45,706 bases of DNA. Source: Alphaproteobacteria bacterium (GTDB taxonomy: Bacteria > Pseudomonadota > Alphaproteobacteria > GCA-2746255). Made by a program: the position numbers and the translations under genes. Positions 18,312 to 29,374 of the stretch are shown one piece after another. Every line of letters starts with the position of its first letter. The first letter of the stretch is position 1. The stretch spans positions 1-45,706 of the forward strand of contig JAGWAR010000007.1 of NCBI GenBank assembly GCA_021296325.1. Reading direction: 5' to 3'. The notes below the pieces were generated by a model, which made no database searches, was not told the origin of the DNA, and saw only the letters and a program-made list of their open reading frames with translations.

Positions 18312-19108
18312 GCGGCGCCACCTTTCAACGGATGGCCGTGGTTGAGCGGCCCGTGCCCTTCCCCGAAGCCGGGCGCGGTGCGGATCGCCTCCGCCACATA
18401 GGCGCGGGCGCGGCACACGGCGGCGCGCAGATCCAGCCCCTGGGCAAGGCCGGTGGCGATCGCGGAAGCCAGCGTGCAGCCGGTCCCGTGGGTGTGGCGG
18501 GTTTCGATGCGCGGGCTGGTGAACGTCTCGATGCCTTCCGGCGTCGCCAGCACGTCCCGCACCTCGTTTCCTTCCAGATGCCCCCCCTTCAGCAGCACGG
18601 CCCTGGGCCCCAGCGCAAGCAGGGCCTGCGCCGCCGCTTCCAGCCCGTCCGCAGCAATCGGCCGGCCAGCCAGGGCTTCCGCCTCCGGCAGGTTCGGCGT
18701 CGCCACGCTTGCCAGTGGCAACAGCCGCTCCTTCAACGCCGCCATCGCTTTCGCGTCAAGCAGCCGCGCGCCCCCCTTCGCCACGGCGACGGGATCGACG
18801 ACCAGCGGCAGCCCCGCCGCCCTTTCGGCAAGAACGTCGGCAACCGTCTCGACGATGTCGGTGGTGTGCAGCATGCCCGTCTTCAGGGCGTCCGCCCCGA
18901 TATCGGACAGCACGGCTTCCATCTGCTGGCGGACGAAGGCGGCCGGCACCGCCTCGATCCCGGCAACGCCTTTCGTGTTCTGGGCGGTCAGCGCCGTCAG
19001 CGCCGTCGCGGCGTACCCGCCAAGCATGGTCACCGTCTTGATGTCGGCCTGGATGCCGGCGCCCCCGCCGGAATCCGAGCCCGCAATGATGAGAACCCGC
19101 CCTTGCAT
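18308..19108 (-). CDS. thiD: Hydroxymethylpyrimidine/phosphomethylpyrimidine kinase
   Basis: A 266-residue ribokinase-fold kinase that phosphorylates HMP and HMP-phosphate in thiamine synthesis. IIAGSDSGGGAGIQADIKT at the N-terminus binds the pyrimidine. LVVDPVAVAKGGARLL and HTHGTGCTLASAIATGLA carry the anion hole and catalytic-Asp-region motif; the latter reads GTGC as in the family. It is the last gene of the long minus-strand block, 19 bases after glmM. Its stop overlaps that of the permease on the other strand. thiE, acting later in the pathway, is at 38378. Confidence 0.95.
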   Translation of the reverse strand: MQGRVLIIAGSDSGGGAGIQADIKTVTMLGGYAATALTALTAQNTKGVAGIEAVPAAFVRQQMEAVLSDIGADALKTGMLHTTDIVETVADVLAERAAGLPLVVDPVAVAKGGARLLDAKAMAALKERLLPLASVATPNLPEAEALAGRPIAADGLEAAAQALLALGPRAVLLKGGHLEGNEVRDVLATPEGIETFTSPRIETRHTHGTGCTLASAIATGLAQGLDLRAAVCRARAYVAEAIRTAPGFGEGHGPLNHGHPLKGGAA

Positions 19109-19127
19109 GCCGCTTGCCGTTCGCGAG

Positions 19128-20471
19128 CTAACGGGCGGTGCGTTCGATGGCGGTCACGATGTTGTCGACGATGCGATCGATCAGGGTTTCGTCGCTGCCC
19201 TCGGCCATGACGCGAATGACCGGTTCGGTGCCCGACTTGCGGATCAAGAGCCGCCCGTCCTGGCCCAGGGTTGTTTCCCCCTCCTGGATCGCCTGCAACA
19301 CGCCCTTGTCCTCAAGCGGCGCCGCTTCGTCGAAGCGCACGCTGCGAAGCAGCTGCGGCATCGGATCGAAGCACCGCACCACCTCGCTCGTCGGCCGTTC
19401 CGCCCGCACGATCTCCGCCAAGACCTGAAGCGCGGCGATCAGGCCGTCGCCGGTCGTGCCGAAATCGTTGAAGATGATGTGACCGGATTGCTCGCCGCCG
19501 ACGTTGTAGCCATGCTTGCGCATGTATTCGACGACGTAGCGGTCGCCGACCTGCACGCGGGCCAGCTCCAACCCGAGGGATTTCAGAAACCGCTCCAGCC
19601 CCAGATTCGACATCACGGTGGCGACGATGCCACCGCCTTCCAGCCGTTTCGCCTCCTGCCAGGACCGCGCGATCAGGGCCAAGACCTGGTCGCCATCCAC
19701 CAGCCGGCCAGTCTCGTCGGCCAGCACCATCCGGTCCGCGTCCCCGTCCAGCGCGATGCCCAGATGCGCCTTGTTGGCGACGATCGCCTCGCACATGGCC
19801 TCCGGCGCCGTCGAGCCGCAGTCCCGGTTGATGTTGAAACCGTCCGGTGAAACCCCGATCGGCACGACTTCCGCGCCCAATTCCCACAGCACGGTGGGCG
19901 CCACCTTGTAGGCGGCACCATGGGCGCAGTCGACGACGATGCGAAGCCCGTCCAGCGTCAGCCCGCGCGGAAACGTCGTCTTGACGTGTTCCATGTAACG
20001 GCCCAGCGCGTCGTCCAGCCGGATGGCGCGCCCCAACCGGTCGGACGCCACGCGGTCCTCTTCGGTGCCGTTGTCGATGCGCCGTTCGATCTCGGCCTCG
20101 ATCTCGTCGGAAAGCTTGCAGCCGTCCGGGCCGAACAATTTGATGCCGTTGTCCTGATAGGGATTGTGGGAGGCCGAGATCATGACACCGATGTCGGCCC
20201 GCAGCGAGCGCGTCAGCATGGCGACCGCCGGCGTCGGCATCGGGCCGACCAGGATGACGTCCATGCCCATCGAGATGAACCCCGCGGTCAACGCGGGCTC
20301 CAGCAAATAGCCGGAAAGCCGTGTGTCCTTGCCGATGACGACCCGATGTCGGTGATCGCCGCGGAGGAATTGCCGCCCGGCCGCCATGCCGACTTTCAGC
20401 GCCGTTTCCGCTGTCATCGGCTCCTGATTGGAGGTGCCGCGAATTCCGTCCGTTCCGAAGAGCTTCCGCAT
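19128..20471 (-). CDS. glmM: Phosphoglucosamine mutase
   Basis: A 447-residue alpha-D-phosphohexomutase converting glucosamine-6-phosphate to glucosamine-1-phosphate for UDP-GlcNAc, peptidoglycan and lipid A. It begins [14 protein letters not shown], the family signature. The phosphoserine loop is [19 protein letters not shown] near residue 100. The metal loop is LDGDADRMV, the sugar loop [10 protein letters not shown], and the phosphate-binding loop [14 protein letters not shown]. Length and gene order (ftsH-folP-glmM) are standard. A 64-base gap to folP holds no clear terminator. Confidence 0.98.
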   Translation of the reverse strand: MRKLFGTDGIRGTSNQEPMTAETALKVGMAAGRQFLRGDHRHRVVIGKDTRLSGYLLEPALTAGFISMGMDVILVGPMPTPAVAMLTRSLRADIGVMISASHNPYQDNGIKLFGPDGCKLSDEIEAEIERRIDNGTEEDRVASDRLGRAIRLDDALGRYMEHVKTTFPRGLTLDGLRIVVDCAHGAAYKVAPTVLWELGAEVVPIGVSPDGFNINRDCGSTAPEAMCEAIVANKAHLGIALDGDADRMVLADETGRLVDGDQVLALIARSWQEAKRLEGGGIVATVMSNLGLERFLKSLGLELARVQVGDRYVVEYMRKHGYNVGGEQSGHIIFNDFGTTGDGLIAALQVLAEIVRAERPTSEVVRCFDPMPQLLRSVRFDEAAPLEDKGVLQAIQEGETTLGQDGRLLIRKSGTEPVIRVMAEGSDETLIDRIVDNIVTAIERTAR

Positions 20472-20535
20472 GGTCCCTTCCTTCCGGAAACGCTGCCCGG
20501 GATTGTAACAGAAGACCTTGGACGAAAAAGGAAAT

Positions 20536-21663
20536 TTAACGGCCGGCCCCGTTTTGCAGGGCCGCCCAGACGCGAATCGCCTGCGCCGATTCGGCCACGT
20601 CGTGAACGCGCAGGCATTGCGCCCCCTGGTTCAGGCAGCCAAGCGCGGCGGCGATGGATGCCGAAAGGCGCTGCTTCGGCGCAAGGTCGGGCCGGCCCTC
20701 GCCAAGAAAGCGCTTGCGCGAAACGCCGACCAGAATGCCCGCGCCAAGCCCGTGAAAGAGCGAAAGCTTATTCAGGATTTCCAGATTGTGGGCGGCCGTC
20801 TTGCCGAAACCGATGCCGGGATCGACGCACAGCTTGTCGCGCCGAAGGCCCGCCCCCTCGCAGGCCGCCATGCGCGCTTCGAGGTAATCGAAGACGTCGA
20901 GCACGACGTCGTCATATTCCGGGTTTTCCTGCATCGTCCGCGGCTCGCCCCGCATGTGCATCAGCACGGCCGGCGCCTGGCGTTTCGCGGCTAGGGCAAG
21001 CGCGGCGGGGTCGTGGCCAAGCGCCGATACGTCGTTCAGCACGCTGGCCCCGGCATCCAGCGCCGCGGCCATGACGTCGGCGTGGCGGCTGTCGATCGAA
21101 ACGACGGCTCCCGCCGCCGCGACCTTGCCGATGACTGGCAGTACGCGCCTCAATTCCTCCTCGACCGTGACGGGCGCGGCCCCCGGCCGGGTCGATTCGC
21201 CACCGATGTCAACGATGGCAGCCCCGGCCTTCGCCAGAAAAGCGCCATGGGCGACGGCGGTTTCGGGATCGGCGTAATCGCCGCCGTCGGAGAAGCTGTC
21301 CGGCGTCACGTTGAGGACGCCGAAAAGACGGGGCCGGTCGAGACGAAGCCCCGCGAAAGGCGGGCGCATCGCCGTGCAATGGGCCGCAAGGGTGGCCACG
21401 CGTGCCGCCACCGCGCCCCCTTCTGCCTCGGCCCAGTCGCGGATTTCCGCGAGGCCCGCCCGCCAGGTCCGCACGCCCTCCGCCGTCCGAGCGACCAGCT
21501 CGGCCCGGCGAAAGGCCAGCGGCCCGCCGGCCAGCGGCACCGCCGCGCCCGCCCGGCAGGCGCGGCCGGCAACGGCGCCGGCCAGAAGTTCGACGGGTCT
21601 CAGGTAAAGGGCCCCGGCCTCGAAGGAGCGGGGCGGTCCGCTTGCATCACGCCAGCGCGGCAT
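20536..21663 (-). CDS. folP: Dihydropteroate synthase with N-terminal extension
   Basis: A 375-residue protein against about 280 for typical FolP. The TIM-barrel enzyme begins near residue 108 with [18 protein letters not shown], then [43 protein letters not shown] and GVSRKRFLG. It condenses pterin pyrophosphate with p-aminobenzoate and is the sulfonamide target. The first about 105 residues ([19 protein letters not shown] and so on) are not part of the barrel and are alanine-rich with a helical region [16 protein letters not shown]. Similar extensions occur in related alphaproteobacteria as far as I recall. It lies 12 bases after ftsH. Confidence 0.93.
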   Translation of the reverse strand: MPRWRDASGPPRSFEAGALYLRPVELLAGAVAGRACRAGAAVPLAGGPLAFRRAELVARTAEGVRTWRAGLAEIRDWAEAEGGAVAARVATLAAHCTAMRPPFAGLRLDRPRLFGVLNVTPDSFSDGGDYADPETAVAHGAFLAKAGAAIVDIGGESTRPGAAPVTVEEELRRVLPVIGKVAAAGAVVSIDSRHADVMAAALDAGASVLNDVSALGHDPAALALAAKRQAPAVLMHMRGEPRTMQENPEYDDVVLDVFDYLEARMAACEGAGLRRDKLCVDPGIGFGKTAAHNLEILNKLSLFHGLGAGILVGVSRKRFLGEGRPDLAPKQRLSASIAAALGCLNQGAQCLRVHDVAESAQAIRVWAALQNGAGR

Positions 21664-21675
21664 GGCGGCGAAGGG

Positions 21676-23607
<1,932 letters not shown>

Positions 23608-23724
23608 CGCTTTTCCTTCAACGCCTGCCTGCGCCGCCTCGCCACGTCCCGTTCACGGGGCGGGCATCCTATCACGCGCGGCCGGGCCGGCGGCCCTATA
23701 AAGATAGGAACTTCCCCGCCCTCC

Positions 23725-25059
23725 TTAAACCGGAAAAGCGGGGCCCGCCAGGGGTGGAACGGGGCGGAAATCCAGGCGCTTCACGATTCGCGCCGCGAAC
23801 GCCTCGCGGGCATAGCCGAGATGGGGCACGCAAAGCACCCCGCGGCGGTCCCAAAGGGCAGGCAAGGTCGGGCGGACGGCGGCGGGCAGGCGAACGGCCC
23901 GCAAGGCCGGCTCGGCGGCGGTGATCTCGGCCCAACCCCTGGCGCCAAGCGGGCGAAGCCGGACCCCTCTGGCCCGTTTCGCCCATTCGCTGCCCTGCCG
24001 GGCCTTCGCCATTTCGACGGCAAAGCGCGCGTCCCAGCGCAGCGCGGCGCCGGGCGGCACCGCGAGCGGGGCGTCGTTGCCGCGCCGCTCGCGGCAGAAA
24101 AGAAACCCGTCCCTCTCGGGCAGCACCCGGCAGCCGCCAAGGGTGCGCCCCTTGCCAAGGCCCGCCTCGCGCATTGCCGCGCAAAGCCGCCCAAGCCGCT
24201 CGCGCCTTGGCCCGTGGAGCGAGCCGCCGACCGCCCGCAACAGGCGATCCAGCGCGCTTTCGGCGCATTCCACCGGCACGCTCCGGAAGGGCTCCCCGCG
24301 CAGGCGGGCATAGCCTTCCGGGTAAAGCGTCGCCCCCGCTGCCAGCAGCATCGCCGTCACCGTCTCCAGCTCGGCCCGCACCTGCGCCAGGTGCCGGGTC
24401 GCCATTTGCAACCGCTCCACCGTCACCCCGTCACGGGCAAGCGCCGGCAGGGCGTCGCGCAGCCGCACCCGCGCGAAGGCACGGTTGCGGTTCGAGGGAT
24501 CCTCGATCCATGCCTGGCCTTCCGCCTCCAGGGTTTCGCGAAGCCGGTCCTTGGGAATGTCCAGCAAGGGCCGCAGCAGGCGCAGATCCGCCCGCTCCGA
24601 AAGCCGCGGCATGCCGGCCAGGCCCTCGACGCCGCTGCCCCGCGCCAGCCGGAACAAGAACGTCTCCGCCTGATCCTCCGCGTGATGGGCCAGCAGCAAA
24701 TGCAGGATGCCTTCCTTCCGGCAGCGCTCCATGAGCAGCCCGTAGCGCGCCTCGCGGGCGGCCGCCTGGATGCCGGTTTTCGGTTTTGTTCCCTGCCAGC
24801 GCAACACCCGGTGCGCGATGCGCCGCGCGCGCAACCATTTCGCCACCTGGCGGGCCTCCGCCGCCGCCTCCTTGCGAAGCCCGTGATCGACCGTCAGCGC
24901 TAGCACCGCCCCGCCCCGCGCCTTCGCCCAATCCGCGGCCAAAAGCGTCAGCGCCAGGCTGTCCGCCCCTCCGGAAACCGCCACCGCCAGGCGCGGCTTC
25001 GCCTCGAAGGGACCGAACGCGGCCATCAGGTCCGCAAACTCCTTCGCATGCAGGCGCAT
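23725..25059 (-). CDS. tilS: tRNA(Ile)-lysidine synthase
   Basis: A 444-residue N-type ATP pyrophosphatase. The PP-loop AVSGGADSLALTLLAADWA lies near residues 28-46, LTVDHGLRKEAAAEARQVA near 75-93, and LLLAHHAEDQAETFLFRLARG near 140. It converts C34 of the CAU-anticodon tRNA-Ile to lysidine, so AUA is read correctly. The C-terminal part (PVVRPTLPALWDRRGVL-like; here VRPTLPALWDRRGVLCVPHL) matches the TilS substrate-binding tail. Start ATG 25059 was taken; ATG 25047 is an alternative. It is 27 bases after cpoB and 117 bases before ftsH. Confidence 0.95.
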   Translation of the reverse strand: MRLHAKEFADLMAAFGPFEAKPRLAVAVSGGADSLALTLLAADWAKARGGAVLALTVDHGLRKEAAAEARQVAKWLRARRIAHRVLRWQGTKPKTGIQAAAREARYGLLMERCRKEGILHLLLAHHAEDQAETFLFRLARGSGVEGLAGMPRLSERADLRLLRPLLDIPKDRLRETLEAEGQAWIEDPSNRNRAFARVRLRDALPALARDGVTVERLQMATRHLAQVRAELETVTAMLLAAGATLYPEGYARLRGEPFRSVPVECAESALDRLLRAVGGSLHGPRRERLGRLCAAMREAGLGKGRTLGGCRVLPERDGFLFCRERRGNDAPLAVPPGAALRWDARFAVEMAKARQGSEWAKRARGVRLRPLGARGWAEITAAEPALRAVRLPAAVRPTLPALWDRRGVLCVPHLGYAREAFAARIVKRLDFRPVPPLAGPAFPV

Positions 25060-25086
25060 CGTCTTGAGTCTGGTTTCAGAACAAAA

Positions 25087-26022
25087 TTAACTGCAGCCGC
25101 TTCGCTTGCGTTCGGCCACCGCGCTTTGCTTGATGGTGGCCGAGGCGTCCGGAAATTCCTTCTTCAACCGGTCGAGCGTGGCGCAGGCTTCCTTCTTCTC
25201 GCCCACATTGCCAAGCGATTTGGCCAGCTTCAACAGGTTGTCCGCCGCCTTCGTGCCCTTCGGGTCCTTCTGGTAACCCTCGAGGAAGGTCACCGCGGCC
25301 TGGCGGAAGTCGTTCCGCACGTAGTGAGTCTCGCCCAGCCAATAGGTCGCGTTCCCGGCCAGCGGGTCGTTCGGATAGGCTTCCAGAAAGGCCTTCAGCT
25401 CGCGCTCGGCTGCCGCGTATTCCCGCCGGCTAAGCAGGGAAAAGGCATGGTTGTAGGCTTCCTTCGGCGGCAGGCTCGCTGCCTGGGTCGCCACCTCCTC
25501 GACCGGCAGGGCCGAGGGCACCGTCGCCGGCGCCGGCGGCAGACCTCCCGTTTTCGGCGGCGAGCTGCCCGGTGGCGGCACGGCAAGATAGCCCGTCTCG
25601 GTGCCGGCCGGCGCACCGCCGCGCTCGAGCGCGCCGAGGCGCAACTCCAGATCGCCGGTCAGACGGTCGAGGCGTTCGTTCAGTTTCGTCAGTTCGAATT
25701 GCACTTCCTCGACGCGGCCGGTGAGGTCGCGGATCTGCGATTCGAGTTCCGTGAAGCGAAGTTCGGCGCGGGCGGCCTGGGTCGAGGTATCGGCCGGAGA
25801 TGGCGCCGGGATGACCGAACCGCTTGCCGCCGGCGGTGTTTCGCCGCGATAGACCTCGCGCTGCAACGTCTGCAGATCTCGCTCCAGGCGGTTGAGACGA
25901 TCGAGCAGACTGCCCACCTCGGGGCTCTGGGCAAGGACGGGGGCGGCCAGAAGAAGCCCGAACAGGGCAGGCGCGCCGATTTTCAGAAACCGTCTATTCA
26001 TTTTCAGATCGCCAATACGCAT
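25087..26022 (-). CDS. cpoB: Tol-Pal system protein CpoB (YbgF)
   Basis: A 311-residue periplasmic protein. A signal peptide (FGLLLAAPVLAQS) precedes a coiled coil (about residues 40-120, LLDRLNRLERDLQTLQREV and LESQIRDLTGRVEEVQFEL), a Pro/Gly-rich linker, and C-terminal TPRs (YNHAFSLLSRREYAAAERE, ATYWLGETHYVRNDFRQAA, DNLLKLAKSLGNVG). CpoB links peptidoglycan synthesis to Tol-driven outer-membrane constriction. ATG 26022 falls inside a long inverted repeat, while ATG 26001 (MNRRFLKIG) gives a conventional signal peptide, so either is possible. Confidence 0.93.
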   Translation of the reverse strand: MRIGDLKMNRRFLKIGAPALFGLLLAAPVLAQSPEVGSLLDRLNRLERDLQTLQREVYRGETPPAASGSVIPAPSPADTSTQAARAELRFTELESQIRDLTGRVEEVQFELTKLNERLDRLTGDLELRLGALERGGAPAGTETGYLAVPPPGSSPPKTGGLPPAPATVPSALPVEEVATQAASLPPKEAYNHAFSLLSRREYAAAERELKAFLEAYPNDPLAGNATYWLGETHYVRNDFRQAAVTFLEGYQKDPKGTKAADNLLKLAKSLGNVGEKKEACATLDRLKKEFPDASATIKQSAVAERKRSGCS

Positions 26023-26070
26023 CGTCCGCCCGACTCGAAAGGGTCAGAACCCGGGAGTCGGACGGACGAT
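26021..26070 (-). repeat. 50-base near-perfect hairpin between pal and cpoB
   Basis: Sixteen-base arms at 26021-26036 and 26055-26070 pair with one mismatch (C 26029 against A 26062). Inside, GGGT (26041-26044) and ACCC (26049-26052) pair again around CAGA. In the pal-cpoB transcript this would form a very stable hairpin covering or just ahead of the cpoB start. No U tract follows, so it is not a standard terminator. It may act as a processing site, a stabiliser of the pal message, or a brake on cpoB translation. Confidence 0.8.
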
Positions 26071-26104
26071 ACATATGCTGAAAGCGTCGATCGCGTCGAG
26101 ATGC

Positions 26105-26581
26105 TTAGTTGACTTTCGTCACCCCGCGGCGGTTCTGCGCCCATGCCGAATCGTTATGGCCAAGGGCCACCGGCCGCTCTTCGCCATAGCTGATCGTCGT
26201 GATCCGGTTCGCGGAAACCCCAAGCGCCACCAGATAATCCTTCACCGCGTTGGCGCGGCGCTCGCCGAGCGCCAGGTTGTATTCCCGCGTGCCCCGTTCG
26301 TCACAATGGCCTTCGATCGTGATGTTGAGGCTCGAACGCTGCTGAAGCCACTCGGCTTGCGCCTTGAGCGTCTTCTGCGCGTCCGCGCGTATTTCGTGTT
26401 TGTTCAAGTCAAAGAAGACCCGGTCGCCCACATTGGCGCCAAGCTCTTGCTGGGCGCTCGTACTGCCGGCGCCAGCATACGAAGCGCCTCCGGCACCCCT
26501 GGCCCCTCCTGTCCCGGCCGTTTGGGTCTCGCAGGCAGCGAGGAGGAGGATGGCTGCACTCATTGCTAAGAATCGACGCAT
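26105..26581 (-). CDS. pal: Peptidoglycan-associated lipoprotein Pal
   Basis: A 158-residue outer-membrane lipoprotein. The lipobox LLAAC puts the acylated Cys near residue 17 after MRRFLAMSAAILL. A Gly/Ala/Ser-rich linker leads to the OmpA-like domain with VFFDLNKHEIRADAQ, the peptidoglycan-binding GHCDERGTREYNLALGERRA and ITTISYGEERP. The frame is open further upstream, but ATG 26581 is chosen for the lipobox and the GGGAG site 8-12 bases before it. It anchors the outer membrane to peptidoglycan and binds TolB. Confidence 0.97.
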   Translation of the reverse strand: MRRFLAMSAAILLLAACETQTAGTGGARGAGGASYAGAGSTSAQQELGANVGDRVFFDLNKHEIRADAQKTLKAQAEWLQQRSSLNITIEGHCDERGTREYNLALGERRANAVKDYLVALGVSANRITTISYGEERPVALGHNDSAWAQNRRGVTKVN

Positions 26582-26716
26582 AAATTTGTTCTCCCGATCG
26601 GACGTTTGAACGGTTAAATCACGAATTTGGTTTACAAATCCTAAAGTCTCTCCCTGCCAGACCCCATAAAGGTGCCCCACACTTGGGATGTTTCCCCCAC
26701 TCCCACGGTTGGGTTA

Positions 26717-26745
26717 ACCATACTGGCCCGGATTCACGGAATCAA
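26717..26745 (-). promoter_or_regulatory. Candidate internal promoter for pal
   Basis: On the minus strand TTGATT (26745-26740), 17 bases, then TATGGT (26722-26717) give a plausible housekeeping promoter starting just after the tolB stop. It would leave a leader of about 130 bases before pal. The whole tolB-pal gap (26582-26761, 180 bases) is AT-richer than its surroundings. This supports separate high expression of pal, as in other Tol-Pal loci. Confidence 0.5.
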
Positions 26746-26761
26746 GGGAGTCCAAGGAAAA

Positions 26762-28111
26762 TCAAGGAATCAGTGGAGACCACGCCGGATCAGAGGCATC
26801 CAGCGGCGTAACCACCTCGCGCTCGTTGTAGCCGGTGAGGTCGATCGAATAGAGCCGGATGCGATCGCCAATTCCGTCCGAATTGCCCGGAGTCTGACGG
26901 AAAAACATCAACACACGGCCGTTCGGCGACCAAGTCGGGCCTTCATCACGAAAACTTTCCGTCAACAGCCGCTCGCCGCTGCCATCCGGTTTCATGACTC
27001 CGATGAAAAAGCGGTTCTGATAAATCTTTGTAAAAGCAATCAGGTCCCCCCGCGGCGACCATACGGGCGTGCCGTAATGCCCTTTTCCGAAACTGATGCG
27101 CCGGACATTCCGCCCGTCCGCGTTCATCGTGTAGAGCTGTGGCGAGCCGCCGCGGTCCGAATTGAACACGACCCGCTCGCCGTCCGGTGAAAAGGAAGGC
27201 GACGTATCGATGGGCGGGTTCGACGTCAGCTGTTTCGATTGCCGCGTGTCCAGGTCCATGACGTAGATGTCGGAATTGCCTTCCTTGGCATAGCTCATGA
27301 CGACGGCGGAATCGTCCGGCAAAAACCGGGGCGCGAACGTCATGCCGGGAAAATCGCCGAGGCGTTCCTGAATTCCCGTCTCGATGTCGAACAGGTACAC
27401 CCTCGGGATGTCCTGGTAATAGGAAAGAAAGACGATCTTCTGCGCCGTCTTTGAAAAGCGCGGCGTCAGCACCAGCGTTTCCCCGTCGGTCAGGAAGCGA
27501 TGGTTTTCGCCGTCCTGGTCCATGACGGCGAGTCGCTTGATCCGGTGTGTCGCCGGCCCGCTTTCGGCGATGTAGATGATCCGCGTGTCGATATAGCCCT
27601 GCTCGCCGGTGATCCGCTGATAGATCGCTTCCGATATCTTGTGGGCGACGCGCCGCCAGTTGTTGGGCATCGTGTGATAGGCCAATCCCTGCATCTGCTG
27701 TTCCGCCACCACGTCCCACAGGCGGAACTCCACCCGAAGACGCCCGTCCAGCTCGAGCTTGACGCCGCCATTGATCAGGGCCTGGGTGCCGATGACCCGC
27801 CAGTCCGCAAAGCGCGGCTGGATGTTGAGCGACACGTTTTTCTCGATAAAGGCGCCGGGATCGACCCCCCGAAACAGGCCCGACCGTTCGAGGTTGGCCA
27901 GGATGACGAAGGCGATCTTCTGCCCAATCTCCTGTTCCTGGGTTTTCTTGCCCACAAATTCCGGGATGGCGACGGGCAAAGGCTCCACCACGCCGCGGGT
28001 GATGTCGATGCGAAGCTCGGCCTGCGCCGGAAGGGCCACCAGCACGAAAAGAAAAAGAGAAAGAACACCGATCCAGAAGTCTTTTTCGTTTCTTTTTCTA
28101 TGTCGGATCAT
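26762..28111 (-). CDS. tolB: Tol-Pal system beta-propeller protein TolB
   Basis: A 449-residue periplasmic protein. The signal sequence ([19 protein letters not shown]) ends near residue 31 with AQA. An N-terminal domain follows ([20 protein letters not shown]), then a six-bladed WD40-like propeller with repeated [14 protein letters not shown] motifs such as [21 protein letters not shown]. TolB binds Pal and the TolA C-terminus. Start ATG 28111 overlaps the tolA stop (ATGA), so translation is coupled. Confidence 0.97.
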   Translation of the reverse strand: MIRHRKRNEKDFWIGVLSLFLFVLVALPAQAELRIDITRGVVEPLPVAIPEFVGKKTQEQEIGQKIAFVILANLERSGLFRGVDPGAFIEKNVSLNIQPRFADWRVIGTQALINGGVKLELDGRLRVEFRLWDVVAEQQMQGLAYHTMPNNWRRVAHKISEAIYQRITGEQGYIDTRIIYIAESGPATHRIKRLAVMDQDGENHRFLTDGETLVLTPRFSKTAQKIVFLSYYQDIPRVYLFDIETGIQERLGDFPGMTFAPRFLPDDSAVVMSYAKEGNSDIYVMDLDTRQSKQLTSNPPIDTSPSFSPDGERVVFNSDRGGSPQLYTMNADGRNVRRISFGKGHYGTPVWSPRGDLIAFTKIYQNRFFIGVMKPDGSGERLLTESFRDEGPTWSPNGRVLMFFRQTPGNSDGIGDRIRLYSIDLTGYNEREVVTPLDASDPAWSPLIP

Positions 28112-28905
28112 GTGCCAAGCATTTCCTTTGGATTGAAACTAAGGGTGAAGGTCTTCCATTGTTCGTACTTTTCGGGCGGCAGCCGAAGGGGGCTGCACCG
28201 CGGATTGATCACGGCACGGTAGGCGCTTTCCGCTGCCGTCCGGAAGAAACTGTCGCGCTGCATGCGCTCCGTGTCCAGGATGCGCGCCTCGCGGATGGTG
28301 CCATCCGGATTGACATGGACCCGGATGTCGACGACCAGGTTCTCGGCGTTCTTGGCGCCGACCGGCACGTTCCAGCAGCGGCTGATCTGGCTGCGGATGG
28401 CGTCCAGCTCGCTAAGCGTCAGCGTCGTCGCCGGGTCGAAGCGCTTCGGCGCCTGAAGCACCTGCGGCGTCGGTGTCGCGGCGGCCGTCTCCTTCTGCTC
28501 GGCCTGGAATTTCTCGACCGTCTTGAGGACGGAGGCGAACGGGTCCGCCACCACCGGTTTCGGCTTCGCCTTCGGTTTCGGCTTCGCCTTCGGGCGCGGC
28601 GGCGGAACAACGGTCTCCGGCGTTTCCGGGGCCTTTTCCCGCGTCCGTTCCGGCGACGGGACGGGCACCGGCGGGGCCGCTTCCGGCAGGCTCGCCGTCC
28701 GGGTCTCGGCGGCGGGCTTGGGCGCCGGTTTCTCTGGCGGCGGGCTCGGCGCCGGCAGGTTCGTTTCGTGGGAGATCGTCACCAAATCGACTACGATGGG
28801 ATGGTCCTCGCCGGGGCTGGGCTCGAAAAGCGCGGGCACACCATAATAGGCGATGAATATAACGCCGATATGAAGAAGGGCCGAGCCGACGAAGCCATTG
28901 CGCAT
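28108..28905 (-). CDS. tolA: TolA, cell-envelope energy-transducing protein
   Basis: A 265-residue inner-membrane protein with one N-terminal helix ([17 protein letters not shown]). A long Pro/Ala/Lys-rich periplasmic rod follows ([18 protein letters not shown]), and then a C-terminal TonB/TolA-like domain starting near [17 protein letters not shown] and containing [19 protein letters not shown]. It carries energy from TolQR to TolB-Pal during division. The rod is shorter and more proline-rich than in enterobacteria, as usual for alphaproteobacteria. Confidence 0.92.
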   Translation of the reverse strand: MRNGFVGSALLHIGVIFIAYYGVPALFEPSPGEDHPIVVDLVTISHETNLPAPSPPPEKPAPKPAAETRTASLPEAAPPVPVPSPERTREKAPETPETVVPPPRPKAKPKPKAKPKPVVADPFASVLKTVEKFQAEQKETAAATPTPQVLQAPKRFDPATTLTLSELDAIRSQISRCWNVPVGAKNAENLVVDIRVHVNPDGTIREARILDTERMQRDSFFRTAAESAYRAVINPRCSPLRLPPEKYEQWKTFTLSFNPKEMLGT

Positions 28906-28916
28906 GGATACCTGAC

Positions 28917-29372
28917 CTAACCTCGATTCGGCCTTTGCCCCTCGCCGCTGGTCCGGGCAACGAGACCGACGCGATTAAAACCGGCCGCGCTGATCGTGCT
29001 CATCACCTCCATGATGCGCCCGTAGTTGATTGCCTGATCACCGCGAATGAAAATTCGCGCTTCCGGGTTGTTGCCGCTGATTGCGACGAGCCGCGGGGCA
29101 AGCTCCGCAAGCTTCAGCTTGGTTTCCTGAAGAAACACTTCGCCGCTGGAATTGACGGAAACGATCAACGGCTCGTCCTGGCCGCCAAGCGTGCCGGCGT
29201 CCGATTTCGGCAGGTCGACCGGCACGCCAACCGTCATCAGAGGCGCCGTCACCATGAATACGATCAGCAAAACCAGCATGACGTCCACCATCGGCGTCAC
29301 GTTGATCTCGCTCATCGGGCGGTAGGCGCTGTGGGCGCCGCGGGCACCGCCTTCCGATAAGTGCATGGCCAT
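28917..29372 (-). CDS. tolR: TolR, ExbD-family proton channel component
   Basis: A 151-residue protein with EINVTPMVDVMLVLLIVFMV near residues 22-41, whose Asp is the conserved protonatable residue in the single membrane helix. The periplasmic domain (VDLPKSDAGTLGGQDEPLIV, IFIRGDQAINYGRIMEVM) follows. It works with TolQ to harness the proton gradient. ATG 29366 (MHLSEG) is an alternative start. It lies two bases after tolQ and 11 before tolA. Confidence 0.96.
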   Translation of the reverse strand: MAMHLSEGGARGAHSAYRPMSEINVTPMVDVMLVLLIVFMVTAPLMTVGVPVDLPKSDAGTLGGQDEPLIVSVNSSGEVFLQETKLKLAELAPRLVAISGNNPEARIFIRGDQAINYGRIMEVMSTISAAGFNRVGLVARTSGEGQRPNRG

Positions 29373-29374
29373 GG

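Noticed and set aside
28523-28846. Gly/Phe-rich plus-strand frame in tolA
   Set aside because: Arises from the antisense of the Lys-Pro repeat of TolA.
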